Shown here: piece by piece, positions 22,771 through 33,857 of the stretch | Layout of the letters: every line of letters begins with the position of its first letter | How positions within the stretch are numbered: the stretch's first letter is position 1 | Source of the DNA: Chromera velia | Taxonomy: Eukaryota; Sar; Chromeraceae | Length of the DNA: 36,862 nt | Assembly: GCA_018398765.1 (NCBI GenBank) | Contig: JAHBMJ010001034.1 | Coordinates: 1-36,862, forward strand | Direction of reading: 5' to 3' | The notes under the pieces: model-generated | What the model was told of the DNA's origin: nothing | Database searches by the model: none | What the model saw: the letters and a program-made list of their open reading frames with translations, nothing else | Translations under genes and position numbers: made by a program

Positions 22771-25700
22771 CAGAATGAGGGACTTTAGACCACAAAACCC
22801 AAATGGACTCTCCGATGACCCCCTCACTCCCGTTCGCAGCACTATTCTCCCACGTCACTGGTACACAGACTGACTGACTATTCGCTAGGTGCGTGACTGA
22901 CTGACCTGAATGATGTTCCCCTTGTGTGCCTGTTTGAGTGTCGGGGTTGACTTCAGCTTCTGTTGAGGGATGCGCATTCTCTCGTTGACCTCCAGACCCC
23001 TGCATTTAATGGAATGATGCATCCTCCCTCCCTCTGTTCGTTCATGCAGCGTTTAATTCTCTCCAACATGCAGTTTGTCTGTCTGTCTTTCATTCGATTT
23101 AGAGGTAGAAGCACACGCATCAGGTTGCTGCATCATCCAGTCTCCTTTTTTTACTCTCGTCTGTAACAGAATTGATGCCATCCTCTTTCTTGCCCTGACT
23201 GTTTCAACCTGGAAGGAAGGAAAGACAGAGAGTCATTGAGTGCAACGGAGCGTCAATTTCCTGCAGGCCCTTCCCCCGTTTCTTTTGAAAGAGAGGCAAC
23301 AAATCACACCGTCTTCTCCCTGCCGTGTCAAAATTGCTGTGCATTCAACAAATCGTCTTTGCTCGGTCAGACACTCTATCGATCGATCAGCCTTCGGTCC
23401 TACTCATCTGCGCCGCCCCCCTTCCCACACAATGAAAACCGACCTGTACAAAGCCATTTGGCCGTGCACGACGAGCACGACGGTGTCATTCCACTCCAAA
23501 GACAGCAGACGGCCGGGCCGCCACCTGCGCGGGAGATGAAAAGTCAGACAAGCGATGAAGGAAAGACCTGACAGATAAATGAGTAGTCTAAGAGACCAAA
23601 TAAAGAAATGAAGTCCGCCCCTAAAGCATGGAGCCTCTGGTTGACAGACATGGAGATTAGACTCTTGCTCATCTTGGCATGATGCACAAAGAACCTCTCT
23701 GAGAAAACGAGAACCTAAAAGCTGTGCATCCGTCCATATGTTTACGGACAGACGTACGCTTCCCGCTTGCAAGGTGTCACAAGATCCTCGGCCGGCCCTC
23801 TTCTTGCGGACTTGGTGTTTTGTGAAGGTCGCCGCTTGTCTGGCATCTTGAGCAGCAGTTTCTACTACATTTTTCCAATTCAAACATGTATAGAGGACTC
23901 CATACGATGCAACCTGGAAAAATAGGGAAGATGAGGAGCAAGAAAAAAGGAAAAAATGCCGAAATAAATAGAGAGGGTAGACTGACTGCTGACCTGTGCC
24001 ACTCCATATTTCTTGCAATCGGTTCAAGCGCTTGGGGGAAGAACTTGCTGAAGTGATTGTGGTATCTCAAGACCATCGCGAGCGTCTGCAGGACAAGATG
24101 AGATCAAAGTACAAATGGAAACGTGATGACAGTGCAATAACACTTCAGTAGAATACTCTTATTTCTTCCAGAGGACCGTCACACGTGCCTGCAGGTCCGT
24201 CTCCGCAGTGCTGGGGAGAATGAGAAGCAGAGCGGATGGTGAGCAGATTCAGACAATCGAAGAAAAAGAAACCAAGCTGCACTAACTGAAGATCAAAATC
24301 TGTATCAACCATTTGAAAGAAAGTAACAACGGTATTTGAATAGACACTAGACGTTCCACATTGGCGCCGTCTATGTCGAGCCATGCAGGCGTCGTTCCTT
24401 TTCTGTCTGAGTAAGTTCTCTCTGCTTGACGGCCTAGAAGCAGACACGAACAAGAAAAGAGACTTGGGAGAAAAGAGGGGGGGGGGAGGAAAAGATCGTT
24501 CGTGTAATTCGAAGACGAAGAGAAGACTCGTTGACAAGACAGAATAGAAACCCACCTTCACATCCTTCTCAGTCCTGGCAGCAGGAGGGCGACTGCACAG
24601 ATGCTGAACTACCACCTGCATCCATCCATCCATCCTCGATCGGTCCATTGTATGCCTTTTATTTACTGACTTTAATTGATGCCTTTATGAGTAAATCTAT
24701 CTTTACTACCATCCTCGATCGGTCGATCCATTGATTCGACCAGGTGGAGGAAGGAGGAAGAATCAAAGGGTATATGGGAAGAAAGAAATGGAGAGACAAT
24801 GAGAGATTGGAGAAGTGAACACAAGCAAAGAGAAACTCATCGAGACACAAAACTGGAATGACGTGGGAGGCGCAGCGAAGGATTCACTGATCGGTGGAGA
24901 CCGCTGTTGTATGTCGGTACAGTTTGGCGGTGCCATACTGTCCTACGACCTTCCTGTCTCGTTTTTTTCTTTCCACTTCCGCTGGAGTGGTTGGCCCTTT
25001 TGCGGTTTCTTAGAGTCACTTGACAATCTCACACTGTAATCGGGTTGACGAGGTCTCCCTCTGGATTTTCGACCAAGCGTCCCCCCCTATGTGTGTAGTT
25101 CTACATCAAAGAGACGGGCAGAAATCCTTATCTGAATGAGTATTTGAGTATTGATGAGAAACATTCCTCCGAGAGAAACGGCGTGCCTTTCATTTTTGTC
25201 GGTCAGGCAGACAGACAGAGAGACAGGCAGAAAGAAAGGTGGAGGGAGACGCACACAGACCTGGAGGTCTTCCCCCTTTAGACGAGCAGGCACGGGATCC
25301 CCATTCTGCAGACGGAGTTTTAAAAACAAATGAAGCAATGGATCAAGGGAGCAAGAGAGAAATGAATAAGTGAGGAATCTCTAGTCGAGCGAGGAGATTT
25401 GAAAAGGGCCTTTCCCTGCTTGTCCCACTTTTCTTTTGTCCGTCTGTCTGCCCATTCATTTTATTTATCCCTCTGTCTCTCTGCTTCAGAACGGCAATTT
25501 TTTTAAAAAAAGGCTTGAGCGACAGACCGCGTGCGTCAAAACGACGGGAACTCTGTTGTCATCTGCTTCCTGGTCTGCGATCCCGAGGCCGTTCGTGTTG
25601 GTTTGTCCTGCTGGTCCTGCATTGGCCTGGTTGGAGAGCATGAATTTGTTCAAAATCTCGTACATGTCTCCGTCCTGCCTCAGCTGTGCCTCCTGGGCTT

Positions 25701-27226
25701 CCCTCTCGAGGGTCGCCTTCGTCTTGCGGGACTGCTCAGTTCGGTTGAGAAACCTGCAGGCAAGCAGTCAGCCAGGCAGTAAAGGGAAGGGAGGAGAAGG
25801 TAATGAAAACACAAAGTGACCCAAAGACGCCTCACGAGATGGTGGAGGAGACGGGGACTTGTTGAGAGATCAAACGTGGCCCCTTTGATCCGAAACTACG
25901 AGCAAACAATTGAGGACAGTGAGAATCGTTTGGTTGGATCCCGCGCGAAACACTGGGAAGGCACAGGAGACACATCACCAGAAAAGGAGCCTGGGAAGCC
26001 GGGGAACTGAAAGATAATTAGAGCATGAGAACCAAGCACCAGATATGCAGGACCATATTTGACAGCAACGGTTCTCTTGTGGTCAGACCTAGAGACGAAA
26101 AAAAAATCATTTGGTCCCTTGGCCTTTTTCCAGAATGAAGCAAAAAACAAAAAAAGGACGGTTCACATACAGAAAAATGACGGACGACCCAAAATGGTGA
26201 AAAATCGAATGCAGCGGTAGCTGGGAAAAAGAACGGATGAATCAGCAAGAAACAAACATAACCAGAAAAATGAACCAATTCCATCAATGAAATAACCCCA
26301 TCAAGACAAGAGCCTGATAACTGCACACACTTGTCTCTTTTATCCAGTCTCTCTTTGAATGTCAGTTCTCGTTTTCCGTGATCCTTCTCGGCAGTTTCGA
26401 TCAGCTCTGCTTCCTGCCTTTTCCTCTCTGCCTCCCAATCCAGCTCCGCCAGCAAAGACCCAAAATCGGGAGCCTTCGACACGCCCTCGTCCGCTTCCCT
26501 CGAGGTCATGTCTCTTCCGAGGGGGGCCACCATCTCTTTCAACCTTTGCTTGGCGCTCTTGTTCCACTTCGCAGTCGCACCTCCAGCCTGCATCTTCACT
26601 TCAACATGCGGCGTGAGGTCGATTCCAACGGTGAATTTTGACTTTCCTAACTCTTCCTTTCGGCTATCTGCGATGACCGATTTCTTCTTCTGCCTTGCCG
26701 ATGAAGTTCTCGCCGCTTTCTCCCTCAGTCGTCTGAAAGGATCGAACTTTTCCTCTTTCAGAGTACTCGAAAAAGGAGAGGCGGCTGAGTTGGCAAGTGC
26801 GGAGTGGGGAGAAATGGCGCTTGACGCACGCAGCACGGAAGCAGAGGTTCCCCTCTTGAAGGAAGCCACTGATGCGCCCATAGAGGAAGCAGAGCTTTGT
26901 CGTTTAAGGCTTTTGTCCTTTTCTTTGCCGCCCTGTTGCGACTCTTGTGACCCTGCTGTCTTCGCTCGTGCTGATTGAGAGGAATCGGGACGTGCTTTTC
27001 TTGCCAACCTCGGGGGCATCAGTAGCGGGGTGGATTTTTTTCCTGCCGTGAAGAAAAAAGGTGCCCAGCGCGGTCGGTCATTCAGCTTCTCCAAGCGCTT
27101 CTGCATCTCTCGAACGAGACGCTTGGCTCTCGGGTTCATGGCATCCTTCGCCTTCTGCAGATCCTCTGGAGACAGCTGGTTGGGAAACACAACCTTGGGC
27201 TTCTCCGGCTCAAAGAAGATGCTCAT
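13294..27226 (-). CDS. Very long protein with two degenerate cyclic-nucleotide-binding-like domains (about 2,400 codons)
   Basis: Exons in reading order: 27226-26331 (ATG), 25753-25528, 25305-25261, 24615-24556, 24085-23987, 23913-23750, 23524-23444, 23208-23155, 22999-22906, 21688-21566, 21111-21013, 20773-20604, 20252-19040, 18849 to about 18230, 16863-16638, 16396-13294 (TGA). The first 13 junctions keep phase; the link between the exon at 18849 and that at 16863 is unresolved. Residues 1-374 are basic and Ser/Lys-rich. CNB-like domain 1 is about residues 390-614: SRPPAARTEKDVK, FSKFFPQALEPIARNMEW, VVLVVHGQMALYR, HTLMELVML. CNB-like domain 2 is about 615-735: DRLQPLLKNFRCERFERGKL, MLIATGEVLLIED, VDMLVCPVHIFKDS. 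The phosphate-binding cassettes lack the usual GE and RA(A/T) residues, so nucleotide binding is doubtful. The remaining ~1,600 residues are Pro/Ser/Arg-rich and probably disordered. The fold call is by motif; the role is unknown. Confidence 0.72.
17018..17138 (-). other. Possible small exon of the CNB-domain gene
   Basis: On the minus strand an acceptor (CTTTCAG) and a donor (GTAAGG) bound about 90-120 bases. One frame reads as a hydrophobic stretch and another as YYLPPSIDLEV. Neither frame gives the exit phase needed by the next exon (16863-16638). It may be a shortened exon starting closer to the donor, or no exon at all. Confidence 0.25.
17224..17745 (+). repeat. ~520-bp GACA/AACA tetranucleotide array in an intron
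   Basis: The array is built almost wholly from CAGA and CAAA units (equivalently GACA/AACA) in irregular blocks. It lies in the unresolved intron between the exon at 18849 and that at 16863 of the minus-strand CNB-domain gene. Minus-strand frames read as endless CLSVCLFVCL-type tracts. These are repeat artefacts and not proteins. Confidence 0.95.
17855..17950 (+). repeat. GAAA/GGAA tetranucleotide tract
   Basis: A purine-only run of GAAA and GGAA units follows the GACA/AACA array after about 110 bases of ordinary sequence, in the same intron. CACA/CATG-rich DNA follows to about 18,080. Confidence 0.9.
19420..19512 (-). repeat. 30-bp tandem coding repeat (RGDSSRENTT decapeptide)
   Basis: Within the exon at 20252-19040 a ~30-base unit is repeated about three times, giving the peptide RGDSSRENTT twice and then a diverged RGDPSRVLTT. 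It sits in the disordered tail after CNB-like domain 2. The repeats differ by a few bases, so the duplication is fairly recent. Confidence 0.85.
22677..22769 (+). repeat. CA then GA microsatellite in an intron
   Basis: (CACACC/CACA)n is followed by (GA)n, inside the intron between the exons at 22999-22906 and 21688-21566 of the minus-strand CNB-domain gene. Confidence 0.95.
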
Positions 27227-27989
27227 GGTTCGTAGACTCGTGAGTGCTGAGCAAGTCCGAGTTGAAAATGGTCAGTCAGCGACTGCACACCTCGCCCAAC
27301 GGAGGAAGACACGTGCAGGTTGGCACGTGAACAGTTACATAATGCATGGATGTCGTGAAGAATACATTTGTATAGATTGTCAGAAGACTTGGGAACCCGC
27401 TCACTCGACCTCCTGACGTGAGATCGATCTTGCTGTGTGTCTTTGGACCCAAAAAGAGAATTTTGGAGAAGCAGTCCCCGTCTACATCAGCACATCACAT
27501 GTATATATGCAGAAAGTATCTATACCTATACTGTCAGCTGCGCTAGCTGTTTGTATCTGCATATACATGCAAATTAATTAAGGTTTTCGTTTACATGCAT
27601 GCATGCATGCAGCTAGTATTATTACGTACGTGTTGCTCAATTCCTCATATATTCCTCATGCATGCAATTGTTGCTCACGTGCATGGCCCCGCGGAAAGCG
27701 AAGCGGGGGGCTCTTACCAAACAATTCTCCTGAACCCACATGCATGCATGTGCATATAGCGACGATGATAGCGTCAAAAAAAAAAGGCCTTTAATGATCT
27801 TTAATGTGCTTTCAGCTCCTACTCAATCACACCACCTCACTTCCACGCCTAGCGACCTCGACGCCTCGTCACCAGTCTCTTTTCACACGATGCGGGATTG
27901 GGTACTTCCATATTTAAAGCGACGTGCTAGTTCCTCATGATGTCTCTCTGTGTTCCTCGTTCTGGCCCTCGCAATTTTGACGTTTCTCC
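27227..27989. other. Intergenic region upstream of the CNB-domain gene
   Basis: It should hold the promoter of the minus-strand gene starting at 27226, but I can place no core element. Notable content is a run of ATGCATGCATGCATGCAG near 27596-27612, further TGCATGC words at 27658 and 27741, and a single inverted-repeat arm at 27684-27725. Confidence 0.5.
27684..27725. mobile_element. Solo terminal-repeat arm related to the 819-1074 element
   Basis: It reads GGCCCCGCGGAAAGCGAAGC, then a G-run and CTCTTACCAAAC. This matches the arm of the element at 819-1074 apart from a short insertion (GC) and a few changes. No matching second arm is seen nearby, so this is probably a remnant. Confidence 0.5.
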
Positions 27990-28141
27990 CTAGTCTGTGT
28001 CTCTCTGTGCCTGTTTGGCTTTCTTCCACGATTTTTGGAGCTTCATAACAGCCGCAAGTGCCCGGCGGAAAAGAGTCTGCTGTGCAGCCTTGTCTTTCAG
28101 CTCGAGAGAGATGGGCGGCTTTTCCTCAAAAGAGGTACGTT
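27990..28141 (-). CDS. Terminal exon of an unidentified minus-strand gene
   Basis: A minus-strand acceptor (GGCGCAG) at 28142-28143 opens a frame beginning RTSFEEKPPISLELKDK. It continues through a helical basic stretch (LFRRALAAVMKLQKSWKKAK) to a TAG at 27992-27990. The exon enters one base into a codon. The composition (Ala, Lys, Arg, Gln) suggests a C-terminal helix. Upstream coding may lie at about 28150-28390, where a Glu/Lys/Arg-rich frame is open on the same strand, but I could not find a donor in matching phase. No family is recognised. Confidence 0.45.
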
Positions 28142-28715
28142 CTGCGCCTGCATACCTTGTGGAGATTCGGTTTCATGCTTTGAGCAAGCCTGGAGGAAAT
28201 GGCAACGGTTGCCCGACGACAAGCAGACTCTGTTCCTTGTGATTTCCTCCTTGCCGCCCTTCTTTTTCCTCCGGGCTTTTGCTTCTGCCTTTGCCGTCTC
28301 TGGTCTTTCTTCCTCCCGTCTCGCTGTCTCTCTGTTTCTTGCCAGCGGAATCGAGGGCGAGGAGAAGTTTTCGTATTGATATACCATTAGAAGCTTTTAT
28401 CCGAAGAGAAAGCAGGGGTGTAGCAAAGCGCGGTTCCCGCCTGTTCTGATGCTTCACTTGCCGGGCGCTGTTATCTCAAACACGCTTCCGAGAGAGTGAC
28501 ATTCTTCTCGGGGTTTCATATCCATTTATCTGTCCAGAAAAGATAGTTGGTACTATCAAGAGCAGACTGATGTTTCGCTTCTTCTCATCATCTCTCGCCT
28601 CACCTCCCTTATCTGGCCTCAAACCGCCAAATTGTGAGGTCTTTTTTTTGGCGATGGTCCTCTGTATCAACTCGCCCGCCTAGATGTTGCCTCTGTTGCT
28701 CTTTCATCTTTGCAG

Positions 28716-31700
28716 CTGGATGTAAGAGAACTGATAGGGCGCAGCCCGCAGGACGCTCAGAGACTGATGAAGCAGTACACGTCCACTGAAGTAAAAAAAG
28801 CGGTGAACAGGAAGCTACCGGTTAGCTCCGCATTGACGTTGCGTGCTGGACGGACTCAGACTCCAGATTTTATCATGAAGACTGATTCCAAAATTACCTT
28901 GGTACATTTTTTGAGTTTTTCGTACGGCGTTATCTTCTTGCATGACACAGACAGTGAGAGTCGGGTCCGTGCCCCCCCCCTCATCTCCGCCGTGATATTT
29001 CCTTGGATTTACTTTCTTCTTGAATGCTTTCCCCTGATCGAAGCCCGAGGATTATGTTGCGGTTGCCGGGTGGAGATCTCCTCAGGAATGATTGAGTTCT
29101 CAATAGTTTTCCTTTCTCGTGGTCTCTCCCCATCCTTTGCAGAATGGGGACACATCACTACTCATGGCACTCCGGAGAGATTTGTCTCCCGTTACCGTGA
29201 AAATGCTGCTGCCAGTGGAAGCAGGTGCAGACGTCGTGAAGGCAGTTGACAGGGTTCGTGACCTTTTTCTGATTGCTTTCGTTTTTCATCTGACTAAATC
29301 TAAAATGCATGCCCGGTGCTTGCTTTCGCGCTTGCTTGCTGAACAAAGGTTGGTAGATCTCGGGGCCGCCCCTGTTTCTCAAAACGCCGCGCTGTGCCTC
29401 GATTCGCTCTTTCGCAGTCCTTGATTGACTGGTTCGAGTCTTTTGTGGGAGGCTCGACCCATTGCTTCAGAAGAAAGCCCTTCGTTCTCTCTCACTTCAT
29501 CTTCGTTCTTTAAAAGCTTCTGTCTTTTGTCTTTTTTTCTCCTTTTGGTGCTGCGTATCGTGACTTCTGTGGAACGGTCACACCACACTGCATGTGTCAT
29601 TCAGGAGTGAAAGAACGTCACTTGAAACAGCAACGATGCTGCTGCATGGAGGTGTGGACGTGAAGGCTCCAATTTTGTCTTTGTGTCAGTGTTGCAGGGA
29701 TGTTGAAGTTTTCTACATCAAATGCTCCTTTGCGGTGATCTTGCTCGACTGATCAAAAGGGTTGTGCTTTTCTTCTGCTTTTCTCTATCGGACTGAGGTG
29801 ATGGAATTGTGTCTTGTGTTGCCGCCTACGGGGTTCTTCTCATCTTTTACAGAATGGGGACGCAGCACTACTCATGGAGCTGCGGAAGGATTCACCGTCT
29901 TGTACGATCATGAAAATGCTGCTGGAAGCAGGGGCAGATGCGAAGGCAGTGGACAGGGTAAGTTTTTTCCGCTGGTCCGCTTTGTGTGCCAGTCACAACT
30001 CACCGGTTTTACGGCCTGTCCGGTTTTCTTTACCTGAAGAGGCTGTGTGGGTGTGTCTCCGCCAGCTGACGCGTATGCGGACCGCCAGAAAGGAGTGTGG
30101 CCAAATAGCGTTTTCCTGATGAGGAATTTGGTGATGCAAAAAACCACACGTGTATGCATTGCTCATCTCTTCCGAAGTGACTCATGTGATCTCTCGAAGG
30201 GTGCGTGCGCTTTTCCCCATTTCATCTCCTTTCGTATCCTTTCTTTCCTTGTTTTGTTTTGTTTGTGCCGACAAGAGCTTCTCCCGACGATCCCCAGTCA
30301 AGGTGTAACAGAAAAGTGATGTGCGCTGAAAATCTTGTCCGTTGATGTTCATATCAGACGGATTTATCAGAGCTGCGAGTGAAATCGTGTAGTGGGACGG
30401 GAATGTTTCTGCAAACTGTCATATATGTTTCAGTAAATATTTGGAGCTGTTGTGTGTTTCACTTCGATCTTCAATTTCTGCAGCTAGGTCGGGAACACCT
30501 CACTGCTGATCGAACTCCGGAAAGACTCACCGTCTCCAGAAATCATGAAAGTGCTGCTGGAAGCAGGGGCAGACGTGGCGAGAGAAAACGGGGTTTGTGT
30601 GTTCTTTTTTCCTTCTCTCCATATAAAATGGAAACGTGGGCCGCCTAATTTTCTGCTTGCTGATTTCATCAGAAGATAGGCCTGATCTTCTTCCGGAAGA
30701 GGCTCAGTGGCTGTTCGTGGAGTGGGATGTTCGACTGCCGGTATTTTTCTGGTTGACTGGAGAGCGTTTCCTCCCCTGTCATTAGTTTCCGCATAGTCGG
30801 GAGAAGGGGGAGTGAAGGGGGAGGGGAGCTCCTCTCCGAGAGCTCAAAGAAGGAACCCATCTGACATTCCAGTGTCATCGTCAGCTTCCGGGTTGTCTTC
30901 CCCCTCTGGCGCGTCTCGGCACGTAGTATCCGGCGAGGGGAGGCCCTCCCCGTCCGATTTTCCGCGGTCAGTTGTCAATGAGCCGCTAACCGTCCAAAGT
31001 CTCCGTTCTTTGCTGAATAGTAGCAGAGCGGCTCTTTGTAGTGCGCAAGAGTTACGGGCCCGGCTGCAAACTTTCCGAAAACTTCAGAACAAAATTAGAG
31101 AGAAGGTGGAGGAGGCGAATGGAAAGCGGAACTGGGGTATGGGAGAGACGCCTGAGTGTCCAGTCTCTGCAGACAAGATTTCGGAGAGAGATGATATGAG
31201 AAAGGAAATTCAGGGCCGCCTCGAGGCAGCACTCGACTCGGGTGCTTTGGTGGTCGAGGGTTTGCGCACGCTGGTGAATTCCAGGTTGAATACGATTGAC
31301 TCGAACAGTGTCAGCGACAGAATTTTCGTGATGGCGCTCTCAGAGCGTCTGGAGACAGCGGTAGGGCAGGTCGAGGCTGATCTTTCTGTCTCACGGCCTC
31401 CGCAACATTTGTCTGGCCTTCGCCTGAACGATCTCTGCAGACAGGTGCTCCGTCTGTCGAGGAGCTGGGTCGAATCGCGCATGCATCTGCATGTGCGGTC
31501 AGGGAAGTGCGTGCATCTGTGCGGCCAGAAAGCGTATGAGTACGCAGGCACGGCTTTCGTGGAGATACGGAAGGGGGGGAGTTCTGCCTTGCAATTCCCC
31601 GAAGCGTGTGCAGAAGCAGTGCAGGCAGAGAAAGCAGAAGCGGAAGTAATGAAGCGAATGAGAGGGTTGGAGGACGAGTGCAAAGTGGCGAAGACCGGGA

Positions 31701-33806
31701 AGGAGATGGTTGGTCTCGTAGTCAAAAAGGTGTCGGGAAGTGTGTTATCGTCTTCTTTTGATTGTCGCGCTTAGAGAGAGGGCGCCATCCCTTCTCACCG
31801 AACTTAAGGGGGTCTTGGGAGTGGTGGAGAGGGAGGGAAAAGAGATTCGTGAGGGCGTCTCTCTTTTCGAAGAAGGCGGGGCAGGGTCTGAAGGCCTTCA
31901 GGGGCCTGTGATGTCTCTGAAAGATCTGATCGAAAGAGAGGCAGCGCACAGAAAGGGAACAAAAATTCTGGAGTGGGAGGTAAAAATTGCACAAGCAAGA
32001 GGCCAACAAACGGAGGCCGCGAGGCTGGGGGGGAAGCTGCGGGACCTGAGGAGGGACGTCAGACAGAGAGAGCTCCCGACGGCAATTGCCCGTGAGCGCG
32101 CTCGCTTACTCACCCTAGCGTCCCGTCACTTCCCCGAACTCCTATGGGAGGGGAGTCCTTTCCTCTCCCAGGTCCGTCTAGGTGTGACGGATGTCGCGGA
32201 AAAAGACACCCTCATGCGGGCGGGAGTGCTCCCACAGGGGCGCTCCTCCCTCTACGACTTCAGAGATGAGAAGGTGATCTCAGAGCCAAACCCGCAGACA
32301 GGTAGTCTTGGCAGAGTGTCAGAGTGTATGGACGAGAGGGGGGCGAGGTGGATATTGAAGAGGTTTGAAGTGGAGGGACAGAATGCCGCTCGTCATTTTT
32401 TCCGGCAGGTGACGATGCTGCACAAGCTTCGACACCCCCACCTTGTCCCTGTCGTCGCAGTATGGCAGGAGGGGTTGCATGCCTTTGTGCAGATGCGGCT
32501 GTATCCGGGGGGGGATCTTCGGGCGTGGATGGTAGCGCGGCCAGCGGATGGGGGAAGGGACGCTCGTGAGAGTCTGCAGCTTACAGAAGATATTCTCTCT
32601 GCCATTACCTTCCTTCATGAAAGGGGTATGATGCATTGCGATGTGAAGCCGCGAAACATCTTCATCACTGGCAGCGGTCGTGCAGTGTTGGGAGACTTTT
32701 ACGGAGTCAGAGAGGCCGAACCCGAAGGCAGTGGTGGGTCAGAAAGCAACCCACACGTCCCCGAGGCCACCACAGTCCTCCGTACCACATCGGGCTATGT
32801 AGCACCGGAAGTCATGGGGCAGCGGCGAATGACATTTGCAGGGGATGTGTTTGCTGCAGGTGTTGTTCTTGGTGAACTCTTGGGGGGAGGGGTGTTGGAG
32901 GGTGAGCGTGTCGGGATGCTAGGTGATCTATTTGATTGCATGCTGTCAGAGGACCCGAAACTGCGGCCATCAGCCTCAGAGGCTCTGCAGAGCCCACTCT
33001 TCTCCCGTGAAACATGCGAAGCAGCGCAGTGCATCATTTGCAGGGAGATTCTTCTCCGAAACCGCGGCATCTCCTGTGCCACCCCATCCCGTCACTTCCT
33101 GTGTGACGAGTGTCTCAACAGACAAGTAGAGTCGCTCACCCGCATTGACCCCAACGACAGCTACACGAGAGCGCACTTCAAGGCCACTGACTGCCTGGTC
33201 AATTGTGCAGACCCCGCGTGCCCTTCAGATCCCTTTACGGCACTTGAACTCTGCCAGCACCTCCGCCCAGAGATTCATGCTCAGAGAGAGAGTTTGCTCC
33301 TTGAAGCAGCAGAAGAGCGGGGCCGCATCGATACAGAGAAAGAGAGGGAGAGGGAGTTGAGGCGAAATCTTCCCGTCCCTCAGAGGGCGATGAGGGAGAT
33401 CATGCACGACATCCTTACTCTGAGGTGCCCTCGGTGTTGGATGGCATTTGAGTCGTTTGAGAACTGTGCAGCCCTCAACTGTTCTCGCTGCTTCTGCGGC
33501 TATTGTGCTTATTGCCTGAAGGATTACGGGGAGGACGCACACTCCCGCGTTCCCCTTTGCTTTGTGGCACAGGATGTAGGGAATCGCTTGAACACCCGTT
33601 TTTCTATGTATCCTGAGCGAGATGAGTGGGAAGTTTTCAAGCGGGAGAGACAAAATCAAAGGATTCGAGAAGTCTTGCAGGGTCTAAGTGACGGAGAGGA
33701 AAACGAGGTCACCAGTCTCTTAACTAGGGAGGGGGTGTTGTCAAGCAGAGGCATTCTTGCAGAGGGGGGGGACATGAATGCAGACAATCAAATTCAGCAT
33801 GTATGA
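28716..33806 (+). CDS. Ankyrin-like repeats + protein kinase + RBR-type RING/IBR protein
   Basis: Exons: 28716-28820, 29143-29253, 29853-29957, 30488-30592, probably ~30673-30740, 30797-31729, ~31779-33806 (TGA). The start codon was not found. Three exons of 37, 35 and 35 codons, all phase 0-0, each encode one ankyrin-like unit such as NGDAALLMELRKDSPS followed by MKMLLEAGADAKAVD. The 311-codon exon is helical. The last exon holds a kinase domain: ILKRF (beta-3 Lys), HCDVKPRN (32634-32657), DFYG (32694-32705) and SGYVAPEV. It then has a RING-like CIIC...HFLCDEC region from 33030 and an IBR-like LRCPRCWMAF...CSRCFCGYCAYCL region to about 33,560. RBR proteins are E3 ubiquitin ligases, so this would couple a kinase to a ligase, with ankyrin repeats for partner binding. 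The domains are clear; the joint function is inference. The fifth-exon phase and the exact 49-bp intron edge near 31730 are unsure. Confidence 0.8.
29605..29672 (+). pseudogene. Decayed ankyrin-repeat exon
   Basis: After an acceptor-like TTCAG, the frame reads SERTSLETATMLLHGGVDVK. It aligns with the flanking ankyrin exons at TSL and at MLL-x-GxDVK, but lacks the middle ten or so residues and has no good donor at its end. It lies between the intact exons at 29143 and 29853. It looks like a duplicated exon that has been lost from the coding sequence. Confidence 0.5.
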
Positions 33807-33857
33807 TGAAAAAGTTTTTGCCTTGCACCTCTTATGGTAGATAAAAGCTGTGTGCAG

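Noticed and set aside
24837-25020. Candidate minus-strand exon in the CNB-domain gene
   Set aside because: The exons at 25305-25261 and 24615-24556 join in phase 0 to give a coherent GEDLQVVVQHL sequence, and the candidate does not keep phase.
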